NCBI GenBank assembly: GCA_051294375.1
Contig: CM119264.1
Coordinates: 18,917,590-18,981,589, forward strand
Origin: Paraspadella gotoi
Taxonomy: Eukaryota; Chaetognatha
Direction: 5' to 3'
DNA: 64,000 nt
Notes under the pieces: generated by a model
Seen by the model: the letters and a program-made list of their open reading frames with translations, nothing else
Told to the model about the DNA's origin: nothing
The model's database searches: none
Made by a program: the position numbers and the translations under genes
Part shown: one piece after another, positions 53,610 to 64,000 of the stretch
How the letters are laid out: each line of letters begins with the position of its first letter
How positions within the stretch are numbered: position 1 is the first letter of the stretch

Positions 53610-54319
53610 CTAAAATATTTTGGGAGACAAAACCGTTACAAAAGCAATGTTTTCTTGATCACGTTTGTACTATATATAGTATCTGAAAAAATAATTTTAA
53701 GAAAATTCATTCATTATAATGATTATTACTTTCCGTTTCTTTGACACGCGATATTTTTTTTTTTAAATTGGCGATTTCTTTGGTAAGTTATGAAAAGGAT
53801 CGTTAATCGTCTGAAAATGTCACCTCTCACTCATGTGCCAAAAAAATAAATGGCCTGACAATTCCTACCCGAGGTGAGTCGTATCTGTTTTTTGACTTTC
53901 CAACGTTCGTACATTTATTACGGACGAAACTCTTCGGAAATATCTAACTTTTTAGAAATTAAGTAACAACAATTGGAACGTATGAACAAAATTATAATCG
54001 ATAAAATTCCTTTGAAACTTGTTTACAAAACTCGGCAAGAACCTTTGTTCATGTTGCTACATGACAACGCACTTGCCACTTTACGTCCTCATTTACTCCT
54101 CCTACAATCTCAAATCCGACCCTTGCTTCAGACCCAATTCGAGTGTCATTCTCGTGATTTTATTCATTGTTCTTCCACGGATCATCGATCGTCGTCTGCT
54201 TCGCTCAAAGATTTCGTTGGCGTTTGTAAAAATCGGGATTTTTCTCCAACTTTGGACCTTTTGTTGTCTCGTCTTTTTCATTTTCGTCATTTTCTAGTTC
54301 TCATTTATCGGGCAAGTTT

Positions 54320-54430
<111 letters not shown>

Positions 54431-54924
54431 CAAAATTAGTTAAGAAAAAGTTGTTCTCGTGTTGCACCTGAGGAGCTAAAAGGTTTCCATCTGACAGATT
54501 CCCGGATAAGATGGCCGATTGAAAGCCAACCCCCTAATTTCCGTTCCCAGTTCGTTTTCTTCTTTCCTCTCGTTTAAGCACTCGCGGATTTTCACGACCG
54601 CTGCCCTAATCCTTTCTTCCGCCGCATCGTGGCTGCCTCAGGAATTCCGACGTCCTTGCAGAGATACTATGTCAGCATGGTCGTTTGTCGGTTGTCGATC
54701 GAGCACTGAGATGGCAGAACGTAAGAAGGACGAAACCGTGTGAAAGAGGAATGAGAAGAAGAAGAAGAAGATGAAAAGAGAAATAAAAAAAAACCAAGAA
54801 AAGGAGCAACGAAAGAAATCAATTTCGTATTCCGAGACCCATTAACGGAGGGATGGGGGCGGATTGCAATTAGCGCCTAGCGTGATCAACAACACCTAAG
54901 CATGAATTTGATTCATGACAAAGA

Positions 54925-54983
<59 letters not shown>

Positions 54984-55859
54984 ATGCATTGATCCAGAGA
55001 CCTTGAGGTGAAAAGCAACTTATCGCTGGTAAACAGTTATTTTTTTCTCGGAGGAAAAGTGAAAATAAACAAATGAAAAGGTTGAGTCTGTACGGCGGTC
55101 ACGAATAAATCAGTCGAAAAATAAATGCAACACATTGATCTTCAGCTTTTATTTTTCCTCATCGGTGAATGTGTTTAACGTCAGATTTATAAATCAAACA
55201 GTATCGCATGATATGTATACTTACATAAAATCATTCCAATCTTAAAATTTCTTTATACACCTTAGCTTTTCTCTCATTAGTACGTTATTTTCTATCTTCC
55301 TTTCTTCCTTCCTTGCTTTCGTTCTCTTATCATATTATGATTCTAAATCAGTGACATAAAAAATATATATTTCCTTGGTAGTAATTTTAAGCATTTTGCC
55401 GTCATTATCGTCGCAGTCAATACGTCGGGAAAGAAAAGACAGAAAGCAATTCCAATCTCGTCAAAATAAGCAAAGGCCAACCCAAAACATCTCGGAGCTC
55501 TCGCTCTGTGACCTCGTTGCAATAACGGTATGATTATTTTTCAGGGAGTGGATGACGGAAAGGGGGAAGAGAGGCAGGATGAAAAGGTGAGATATAAATA
55601 AAAAACGATTGATTCAAGTATAATCGTCCAAGAAGAGAGAAAATGAGAAAAAGTGAGAGAGAGAGAGAGAGAGAGAGATCCTTGGTTCAGTAACGATATA
55701 TGTACGTTTTGGCGAGTTAAACAAAAAGACAACCTAACAACCGTTTGAATTTATAATATTACCTTTAACAGAGCGATATAACGGTTATGTTTTTTTTTGT
55801 TTCGATGGAACGATTTTGGGAACTTCACTGATATAAAAAAAATTTTAGAAGGATGTAAT

Positions 55860-55863
<4 letters not shown>

Positions 55864-55916
<53 letters not shown>

Positions 55917-55948
55917 GTCTCTTACTCTCTCTCTCATCTCTCTCTCTG
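55864..55948 (+). repeat. (CT)n microsatellite cluster
   Basis: A CT array with CCT, GT and ATC interruptions, in opposite strand orientation to the neighbouring GA arrays. Confidence 0.9.
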
Positions 55949-55999
55949 GCCTTTTGGGTAGATTCCAACCGAGTTAGGAACCATTTCTCTCTCTCTTCC

Positions 56000-57828
56000 C
56001 TCATTGGTTATGATGCCTTAGGGATAGAGACTATTCGATGCGGTTTTTCAGATGCCTTTATTGCGTTTTTAATGTTATTGACGAAAAACTAAATTCTTTT
56101 CACTTTTTTTAATCGCTAAATTTTTTAGGTGTTCACTACGATTGTAACAATTTTCTAGTTATTTTTTTAATTAATTCCCCTTTGCAATTACGTTTCCCTG
56201 TGAGTTATTCTTTCTGTGGTCTGCCTGTCTTTTTGTCCCTTTAAATTTACTCCCTCTTTTTTTGGTCAGTTTTACTCCTTTCCTCAATTTAACTCACTCT
56301 CACTCTACTATGCTCTTCTTTTTCTTGATCTTTCTCCCGCTTTCTACCCGAGCTTTTCCTCAAAAGGATTTAAAGCAGTAAGAAGCTCTTACGCAAGAGC
56401 AAACGGATACTTTCCGGGTGATTTAGCTGACACAAGTTTGACAGGACTAATAAGAAAGGGAAAAAAAGATAGAGATGGAGAAAGCGTATAAAAAAATTTG
56501 TCCGGTTTGTTAAAATAAAAAAAACGGGAAAACCAAAAATAGGGCTACAATTGCAACTCATGGGGTTCTCTGGCTATAAGATTATAATTAAATTAACGGT
56601 TGATAATACTCGTTTTGTTCTTTCTTCAATAATTATGTATGTTTAATGTTATTCGTCACATAAGAAACTAAAACTTAGTGATTTTTACATTTTTACATCT
56701 GGACGTCAGATCGACAATGTCCATAACGAAGAAAATAAAAAAATTTATAGAAGCTTGAACGAAAAAAATGACAGCAAGAACGACTGATGCCTCATCCAGT
56801 CTCGCCTCTCTCATAGTCGACTTGTTTATATTCTTATCTGACAAGAGATGATCCGCTCAACTTTCGCGTCCCGCAATCGACCGAGAAATTGGAGACAATG
56901 GCGTCGAAAGAAGGGGGGGGGGAATCAACGGATATTGGTTGAGAGAGAAAGGAGAGGATTAGAGGGGAGGATGGTGGATGAGAAAGGCGGGAAGATTTAA
57001 AGAGAAAAAATGATAAGAGAAAAAAGTGTGAATAAGAAGAGAAAGGGAAGGAGCGAGTAGGCGAATATTTCCATTAGGTCCGAGGTGGATGGGAAGCAAA
57101 GGAAAAGGAAAAGGGAAAGGAATTGAAAAAGAAAAGCAAAACATTTTGAAGGAAATGAACAAAGAGAAAAACGGATAGAAGGGAGAATTTAAGACTTTAA
57201 AGACAGAAAGGAAAGATCGACTGAGTTGGAAGTTACGTTGGGTTTGATGCGTTTTCTTCTGGAAAATTAGAATTCAAAAGCAACTTCTGTCTGTTCTGAA
57301 AATAAATTTGAAATATATTCGTGATGCCTGAGGAAAGAACATCGAAGTGCTCAAGTAAAGAGTAAAAATAACTTCAAATGCGGAAGGAAATTAAAAAAAA
57401 TACTGCTCTGTTGGGGCTTAGTGTGGCGGAAGAAATGAATGTCATATGTTAAAGCTAGGGGTGCAGGGGAAACGAGTTGGAACGATTCGGCGACTCAAAC
57501 CCCCAGAGACCGATTCCCTCGTATGAGAGTCGCGCTGCGGGTTTTTCCATATCCTCATCCTTTTTTGGTCTTTTGGGCGCAACTTTGTTCAAGGGGAGGG
57601 AGAAATAAAAGGAGAAAGAAAAAAACAACAATGATATTACTCTGTTTTTTTTTAGTCCGGACGACAGTTTGATTGATTGCTTGTAAAAAAAGGGGCGCAA
57701 ACAAGCGATTCACAATCCAAATCCTTAATTCATATAAAAACGGGTCTAATGTGGGGCTCGCTTTTTTCGCGGTCGAACGGTTGCAGGCAGCAGTCGGCCT
57801 ACGAATTTCGTTAAAGAGAAAGAGGAAG

Positions 57829-57865
<37 letters not shown>

Positions 57866-58570
57866 GATTCGAATTTGACGCCGAAGATTGAGGTTAATGA
57901 ACTGTGCGTCTGTGAAGGAAGGTGACGGCTGGAAGGAAGGATGATGGAGATTGGAGTGGATTGTGGAAAGTGGAATGTGGAAGGAAAGATAAGGAAGAGC
58001 TGACTGACTAGTGACTACTGCTTGAATGAGGTAAGAAAGAATAAAATTGGAATTGGGGCCAACTTTTAAGCAGCTTATAGTTTTTGCGATCGATTTTGAT
58101 AATTTATAGTCTAATAAAACCGTCGATTTTTTGGGATAAATTTGAAAAGATGGCAAAAAAATGAAAAGTCATAGAAATTGTAAATTGAACTAAACAGATG
58201 ATCTTTTTCCGATAAAACCAATTTTCGTCTGATTGTCGCCACCTGAGGCCCGACTCTATTGCGTAAGGTATGATGTTTAGCTTCATGCCTCAGGTGGCGC
58301 CTCTCTCGATATCATTTTTAGCGCTTAGATTCTCTCGCTCTGCACTTTGTCGCTTTTTGTTCTTTTTCTATCGTTAAGCAATGCAGTTAAACATATAACC
58401 CACGCTTCTTTACTCTTTAGTCCTTTTTTCCCCGCTGCTTCCAGCGCTTGCGCCGCTTTCCAATTCCTCAAAGCTTTTTGCTCGATTTTCAGGATTTTGG
58501 GCGCAGAATTCGTCGCGACTTTCAATGCTTTTGTACATGTAACATATACTTGGTGAGGTTGGCAATGCCA
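56000..58570. other. Non-coding, purine/pyrimidine-biased DNA
   Basis: Long runs of strand-biased sequence (for example pyrimidine-rich 56200-56360 and purine-rich 56880-57200) with many short open frames. I see no splice-supported gene. A minus frame at 58525-58325 (SAPKILKIEQKALRNWKAAQ) and overlapping plus frames are protein-like but mutually exclusive. Confidence 0.35.
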
Positions 58571-58676
58571 CGTCCCGCTTTCCGCTCAATACATCCGATT
58601 CAGAGGACGGGCGTTGCGTCCGACAAAAACAGAGAATCGGCTTCCGACTCGCCGCCGACGAAGAAATGCTTTTGAC
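58571..58676 (+). CDS. Weak exon candidate
   Basis: One plus frame reads a Ser/Asp-containing stretch (FPLNTSDSEDGRC, then GFRLAADEEMLL) ending at a possible GTGAAA donor; its acceptor is poor. A second plus frame ends with SDKNRESASDSPPTKKCF and a stop. The minus strand is also open. Composition suggests coding, but the strand cannot be decided by eye. Confidence 0.2.
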
Positions 58677-59335
58677 GTGAAAAAGGGAAAACAAATTAAA
58701 TGTGTCGAGTCTCCCCGCGACTGCCGATTCATCACAACTCACTCCGTTTTATTTTCCCGCTAGTTGCGAACGATTGTTTAATAAGGCGGGCCAAAATTTA
58801 TCACTTTTTATCATTAGGAGTTCTGTAATACAAAATTCATTTACTGTCACTTTTTTAACTAGTGAACCTTGAGCCCATAAATAACTGTTTACACTAAGTA
58901 TAATTCGTTTTTTAATATTTCGATACAAATTTTGAATTAAAATTGATTCTTTGACACTAAAATCTAATTTTTTTAAATATTTCGTTATCTCTTAGAACTC
59001 TTAGTTTTTAACTTGTTCCGCCTTATTGTTTAACAAGAGGGGGTCTTTGATTATCGCATACCTTTTCTGTGAGGGCTTTGTGATATTTCTTCTTTAGTTA
59101 AGTGAATGTCTTTTTCGAAATTATTAACGAATACTTAAATTTTAAACAGCAAAGTTGATCATTATTTGATGTGTTTCATAAGTGAGTAGGGTGAGGACTA
59201 ATTAAAAGTTGTATTATTCTTTCAACAGTTGACCCTATTAGTCTCTGATTACATTCCCTGTTGGGTTTATTATCTAATTCTTATTCCAGAGTTTTTTTTA
59301 TTGTTTCCGATTCATTCATTTCTGTCCGACTCCAG

Positions 59336-59452
59336 GGACGCGACGGTGACGGGACCGAGGTTATGACGTCGACTCAGACGTCGCAAGATGACGTATTTTA
59401 CCACTTTACAAACGTCGCCTCACTCCCAACAATCGGAGAGGAAGAGAAGTAG
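59336..59452 (+). CDS. Candidate C-terminal exon, unassigned
   Basis: A CTCCAG acceptor is followed by 38 codons in one plus frame and a TAG stop. The stretch contains TEVMTSTQTSQDDVFYHFTN and ASLPTIGEEE. Its GC content is above the flanks, and no other frame is as protein-like. No partner exon could be joined in phase. It may be the 3' end of a plus-strand gene whose other exons I did not recognise. Confidence 0.3.
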   Translation, partial: GRDGDGTEVMTSTQTSQDDVFYHFTNVASLPTIGEEEK

Positions 59453-60135
59453 CAATGAAAGGACGGAATGACGGAAGAAGGGAAGGAAGAAAATTATGAA
59501 GTGAGAAAACAAAGGATGGAAATTTGAAAGTATCATCTCTCGCATTGAACTTTAAAGAAGAATAAATATAAAAGTAGGAGTAGCCTGAATTACTGGGTTG
59601 AGTACAAAATTTAATGTGAGTGCCTGCTAACTTTTAATGAAACTTTCAATAGACAAAAATTTTTAATATGACTCAATGCCTGATAATATGACTCTAATAT
59701 GACTGTATACCTAGTAATTAAAATTTTACTATTTATTTAAAGATCGGAAAGGCAAACCTTTTTATTTTTAAAACCAGATTCAGATAGCTTATAAAAAGTT
59801 TTTTCAATATTTTAATGATAAGTTGATCAAAAACAAAGATCCTCATCATTATTTATGATTTTTTAAAATTTTTTCTTTTTTCACTTAGGAAATGTAAAAA
59901 TTTTAACAATTTGCTACTATATCTTATTATATATTTTATTATCAGAATCCAATAAAAAATTTCAAGTTTATAACAAATTAAATTAGAGAGAAATAAATTT
60001 AAAAAAAATATTTTAATACTATAATCAAATCTTACGATCGGCTATGGCTAGTAAACAAAGATGAGCTTCGAATTTACGGATCGAATTCCAATTACGGATA
60101 AAATTCTTATTAATGATCTGATTTTTTTGTGTCAC

Positions 60136-60320
60136 AAGCCAGGTACTCTGGGAGTGAATAAACGATACAGTGAGAGAGTCTTGATTGAAAGCTTGCAGGG
60201 ACCTGTTCATTATCTTGTAAGAGTGATGGAGGCCTTAAACCACCAAATCCTATTCAAAGTCAGGGCCAAGATAGCTTACTTATTAAGATAATTTTTATAT
60301 TGGTTGTACCAATTTCATAG
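60136..60320 (+). repeat. Dispersed repeat R, copy 4 (3' two-thirds)
   Basis: The copy starts at AAGCCAGGTACTCTGGGAGT and ends at TTGGTTGTACCAATTTCATA, with an internal deletion around GACCTG..TTCATTATC. It is 15 kb from copy 3 and in the same orientation as all other copies. Confidence 0.75.
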
Positions 60321-60329
60321 TTAAAAATA

Positions 60330-62460
60330 TTGAGGTACGTACATTCGAAAACATCGGACGCAATTTAAGGAAAAAACGAAACACTCGTCTTTTTTTTTTT
60401 TTTTTTTGTAAACTGTTTATGCTGGAGAGATGAGGAGCTGAGATAAATGATGGCGAGTTGTCATGGGGACGGTGAGAGAGTCGACTTCGTTATGTCTCGC
60501 TTGAGTGGCTTGTCAAGGACAGTTGGTCAACTCGCGTGATGACTCCACGTCTTCTCGTAGATTTCGACAAGGCGCACCTAACGGCTTTGAGTAATGAGCA
60601 TGGCATTCAGGGATTTGGGTATCTCTGAATGGGTGAGGTGTTCCGAGACCGGGGAACTCATAGAAGGAGGAAAGGATGATTTTAATTTTCAATCGTCCTC
60701 TCGGGTTGAAAAAGTGAAAAGGGAGGGAGAATTTTTCGTGACCAAAAAAATTGAAAGGAAAAAGTAAATAATTCATGTTTATGACTCAACTGAGGGGGAA
60801 AAAATACACAAGAGAGATGCGAATATGGGCCCAAAAGGGTTGCGGTTCCCACCCCCAGAAAAAAAAGTAAAAAAAAAATTTAAAAAAGGTTTGAAAGGCA
60901 CAGATGTTTAGAGGAGTTTTAACGTGAGACTTAAACTTCGTGGTTTATACTATGAGTCACATATGAGGAGATATACGTAACTATGATGTAATACATAGTT
61001 GTATGTTCAATTCTTTTAAAAAACACTTTATTGTCAGCTTCGTTAATACAATTTTACTCAAAAAAAAAGGGAATATGTTGTATAGTCCCTCAGTAAATAT
61101 TTTCGTGGGTGTACAAACATCGATAATGAGAGGAAGAGTGGCCGTTTTGTAGGAAGACACGCAGCGATTATACTACATCGCACAACTAAGTTCACAATCT
61201 CTACCTGTTCTCGCCTTCAGCGATCGGACGAGGGTTGAAAGATGCATTTGCATGTGAATGAGTGAAAGAATAACAAATAAAGAATAAAAAAATAAATTCG
61301 TCCCGAGGGGAAAAAAGGGGGCGAGGAATCATAGCGGAGATTTTTTTTTCTTTTATCCGGGAAAAAAGGAAATTCTTAATTGCTTCCGTCATCAGCGGCG
61401 GCGAAGCCAAGAGGGCAGAGACCCGATTCACAGGGTGAGGAAAAAAGGTGGGAAATCTAAGAGACCGGAGGGAGAGTTTAGCGGCGTGGGGGTCGGAGGT
61501 GGGGAAAGATCGGCGGAGATTGAATGGACGGTAGGGGGAGATGGTGGCGTGGGGGTAAGGTGGGGAAAAAAAGGGAGTGGTGAAAGAGAGGAGAGGATGG
61601 AAATAAATGTAAATATGAATTAGAAAATGATTTGAAGATGTAATAAGAATAAAATGAAAATCCCTCAATTGTGGAAGCAAGTGGGAAGGAAGTTGAATCG
61701 AACCGAGAGAATGGCAAGGAAGAAGTTCGAAAAAAATTACAAAATACGAAGAACCGTGGTAAATGTGAAAGGCTAAAAATTTCGGAGGAAATGAAAAAAT
61801 ATGAGTTGATGGGTTATGTACTATAGATTGAACAAAAAGTTAGAGGGAGAAGAGAGATGGAAAAATGAGCGGTATAAGGGAAGATAAAATAAAACAAACA
61901 ACACTAAAGATACATAGAGTAAGTGTTAAGTATTTTTGAATTATTTAAAAAAAATTTTTTAACAAAATTTTGTCTTCTAGAAGTTATCTAAAAGTAAAAT
62001 TGTAACCAATAGACAATCGTTTTTTTCTCATGATGTGTTTTTTGATCCGAAATGCTTTTTCCGAAATTTTTATAATTTTTATTGTTAAATTTTTCATTAG
62101 AAAATTCTGACAAACATCCTTGTAAACTTCGATGTGATGCTGATAACGACCTTGAACTTTTAGATTAACTGTGAGACTAATAAGAAGCGTCTCTCAACTA
62201 TACTTTCTCCTTCCTCCTTCTCTTTCCACTACGATCATTCTTTCCTTTCTACTCTTCCCTTTATTTTTTATTTCTTTCACTTCTTTTCCCTATCTTATTC
62301 CTTTCTTTTTTACCTTCCTCCTTTCTTTTCCTTTACTGTACCTTCTTTCCCTTTTTCTTTCCTGGGAATTTGTCTCTTTGAAAAAAAAAAACTTTCTCCG
62401 TTGAATGACCGACGCTGAGTGGCTCGCCCGTTTCTGTCGTTTCCATGGCGACGAGGAATT
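60330..62460. other. Non-coding, strand-biased DNA
   Basis: Purine-rich around 60640-60900 and 61260-61600, pyrimidine-rich at 62200-62370. Open frames on the opposite strand of these tracts (Pro/Ser/Phe-rich) reflect the bias. No supported gene. Confidence 0.4.
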
Positions 62461-62467
62461 CATTTGT

Positions 62468-62585
<118 letters not shown>

Positions 62586-63090
62586 GACCTTAATTAATGA
62601 CGACGATTCGTTTTCAGCGCGGAGGAATCGAGGGAGTCGCGAGGTCCTTCGATCTGCTTAGCTAGTTCGTCAAAGGCGGTGGAAAGGTAGTGGTGACTTT
62701 CTCCCTGTTAGTCGATGATTCTCGCTAGAATGATTTCGCCTGATTCGATTATAGTCGGAGAATGATATTGGGTATTTAATATTGAAAAAGTTGAAGGAAG
62801 GACTTACACTGCGGCGCAAAAAAAAGTAGCCACTTATTTCAAACCGAAAAATACTATATTGGATGGCTGAATTTCACAAAGATATAGAAACATAAAATAA
62901 AGCTTATTGAGAGATGAGGCGACTGAGCCAGGTCCTATTAAAATGAAGCAAAGCCTTCAAAAGTTTTAGAACATCAAAGTTGACTGGTATAAAAATCAAG
63001 AATTCCGCGATGGAGGGGCAAGAAAGTGATACTCGTCAGAGTCTTAATCAATAATGAAAAATCCAGGGACGAATATCGATTTGTTTAGAA

Positions 63091-63108
63091 GCTTCGTCTT
63101 TGATTCCC

Positions 63109-63148
<40 letters not shown>

Positions 63149-63220
63149 CGTGGGAGCCGAGCTTGGAGTATATTGGCATCGGTCCGTCCTCTCAGACTCC
63201 GCGCCAGACGAGTGACATCT
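63091..63220 (+). CDS. Candidate exon with poly-Ser tract, unassigned
   Basis: TTGTTTAG is followed by a plus frame reading ASSLIPP, a (GTC)n-encoded Ser run (63111-63146), SPWEPSLEYIGIGPSSQTPR and QTSDI, ending at a strong GTGAGT donor. The opposite strand is also open over the repeat (poly-Thr). If real, the gene continues to the right of the window. Confidence 0.3.
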
Positions 63221-63639
63221 GGTGAGTGATCTTTTTCGAGTCGGAGAGGGAGTACCTGGTCCCGGCGCCGTCTCCGTGCCAAAGCTAGTTCGCAAGATAG
63301 AGAGAGAGAGATTGTGCGAAAAGAGTCGCGCCTCGCTCCTCTTTAATTCACACACGAGATCGAGATGGCGTTCGGTTATTCTGGGCGAGAGATGATTCTC
63401 AGTTCTCGAGTCGGCATAAATCTGCGACGAAGAAAAGGGAGTTTTGAGAAGTGGGATTTCTCGGAATTCTTGAGGGAAGCGAAGGGGAAAGGGAATGCGA
63501 AAACGCCGATGGGAATTACATATGCAAAGAATCGTCCTCCAGTTGCCGAACGCAATTTCCGAGCAAGTTAAGTTGGGGATTGTGCCTTGATTTAATGTCG
63601 CGGAAAAACGATTTTTTTTTGTTTCAGACAAGAACAAAC

Positions 63640-64000
63640 ATCGTATTATTGATACGCTTCGAGCGGAAGAGCGTCCAGTTCTAGCTTATCTTGTCAGTTC
63701 CACATTTGTGAGTCATAATGAGCTCCACCTCTTTCCTGCCTTTAATGATCTTTCTGTACGATCGCTCTCTCGTTCTCTCTCGACCGTCTCTCTCGCAGAT
63801 CTCTCTTGTCATCTTTGCGTCCGGTCTCTCTCTTATACTCCCGAGGTTCTCCGCTCATCGCTGAGTCACTCTCCGTTCACGCTATCGCTCATCTCCCTCC
63901 CTCTCTCCTCGAGGTCTCTTGGGCCCCTGTAGGTTCTATGTCTCTCTCTCTCTCCTCACATTCTCTCACAGTCTTTTCTCTTTTTCTCTGTTGAAAAATG
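63640..64000. other. Pyrimidine-rich right end
   Basis: CTCT-rich sequence with TCTATGTCTCTCTCTCTC near 63937, faintly like the CT-rich part of the hammerhead-carrying element (1315-1345). No gene visible. Confidence 0.3.

Noticed and set aside
61201-61680. 159-codon minus ORF rich in Ser/Pro/Phe
   Set aside because: Lies on the pyrimidine strand of a purine-biased tract, with no splice sites or domain.
63044-63637. 197-codon minus ORF with poly-Thr
   Set aside because: The poly-Thr is a (GTC)n repeat and the rest is weak; a plus-strand exon with a strong donor explains the region slightly better, though neither is certain.

Overview
The window is nuclear DNA of an invertebrate animal. Genes are split by spliceosomal introns of about 70 bp to 3.6 kb, the flanks are AT-rich, and the sequence is crowded with long (GA)n arrays, foldback elements, an LTR-type element and hammerhead-ribozyme-like repeat ends. 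I cannot assign a phylum. A two-pore channel, thymidine kinase 1 and mitochondrial DHODH together argue against a nematode or drosophilid. I rebuilt ten gene models exon by exon; every chain keeps phase, which is the main support for them.

Layout. 1-4.8 kb: AT-rich repeats, a hammerhead-like motif and a decayed coding relic. 4.8-9.07 kb (minus): 5' part of a synaptotagmin-7-like gene, running off the left edge of the window. 9.1-14.1 kb: no firm gene. 14.2-20.8 kb (plus): a two-pore channel. 21.6-23.2 kb (plus): a protein disulfide isomerase with an exact ERSE-II element upstream and a small assembly error inside. 24.1-39.8 kb: six minus-strand genes in a row (DHODH, ARGLU1, a BAP18-like protein, AMPK gamma, GAR1 and an unrecognised 445-residue protein). 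Four of the five spaces between them are under 600 bp. 40.8-42.8 kb (plus): TK1, head-to-head with DHODH. 45.2-51.8 kb (minus): a mucin-like type I membrane protein, tentatively of the KIAA1549 family. 52-64 kb: mostly (GA)n arrays and purine/pyrimidine-biased DNA with a few weak exon candidates.

Functional themes. DHODH (de novo pyrimidine synthesis) and TK1 (salvage) share a 1-kb promoter interval carrying an E2F-type site, and TK1 ends with a KEN box, so cell-cycle control of both synthesis and turnover is plausible. The PDI promoter carries an unfolded-protein-response element. The closely spaced minus-strand array resembles an operon-like cluster.

Most notable structures: a 924-bp near-palindromic TA-flanked foldback element (45618-46541); three hammerhead-like repeat ends (1.4, 6.1 and 6.7 kb); a dispersed family ending in a GTCGG...CCGAC hairpin; three GC-AG introns sharing the donor GCGAG; and a decayed coding relic at 2.6-3.8 kb. 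I found no CRISPR array, rRNA gene or confident tRNA gene.
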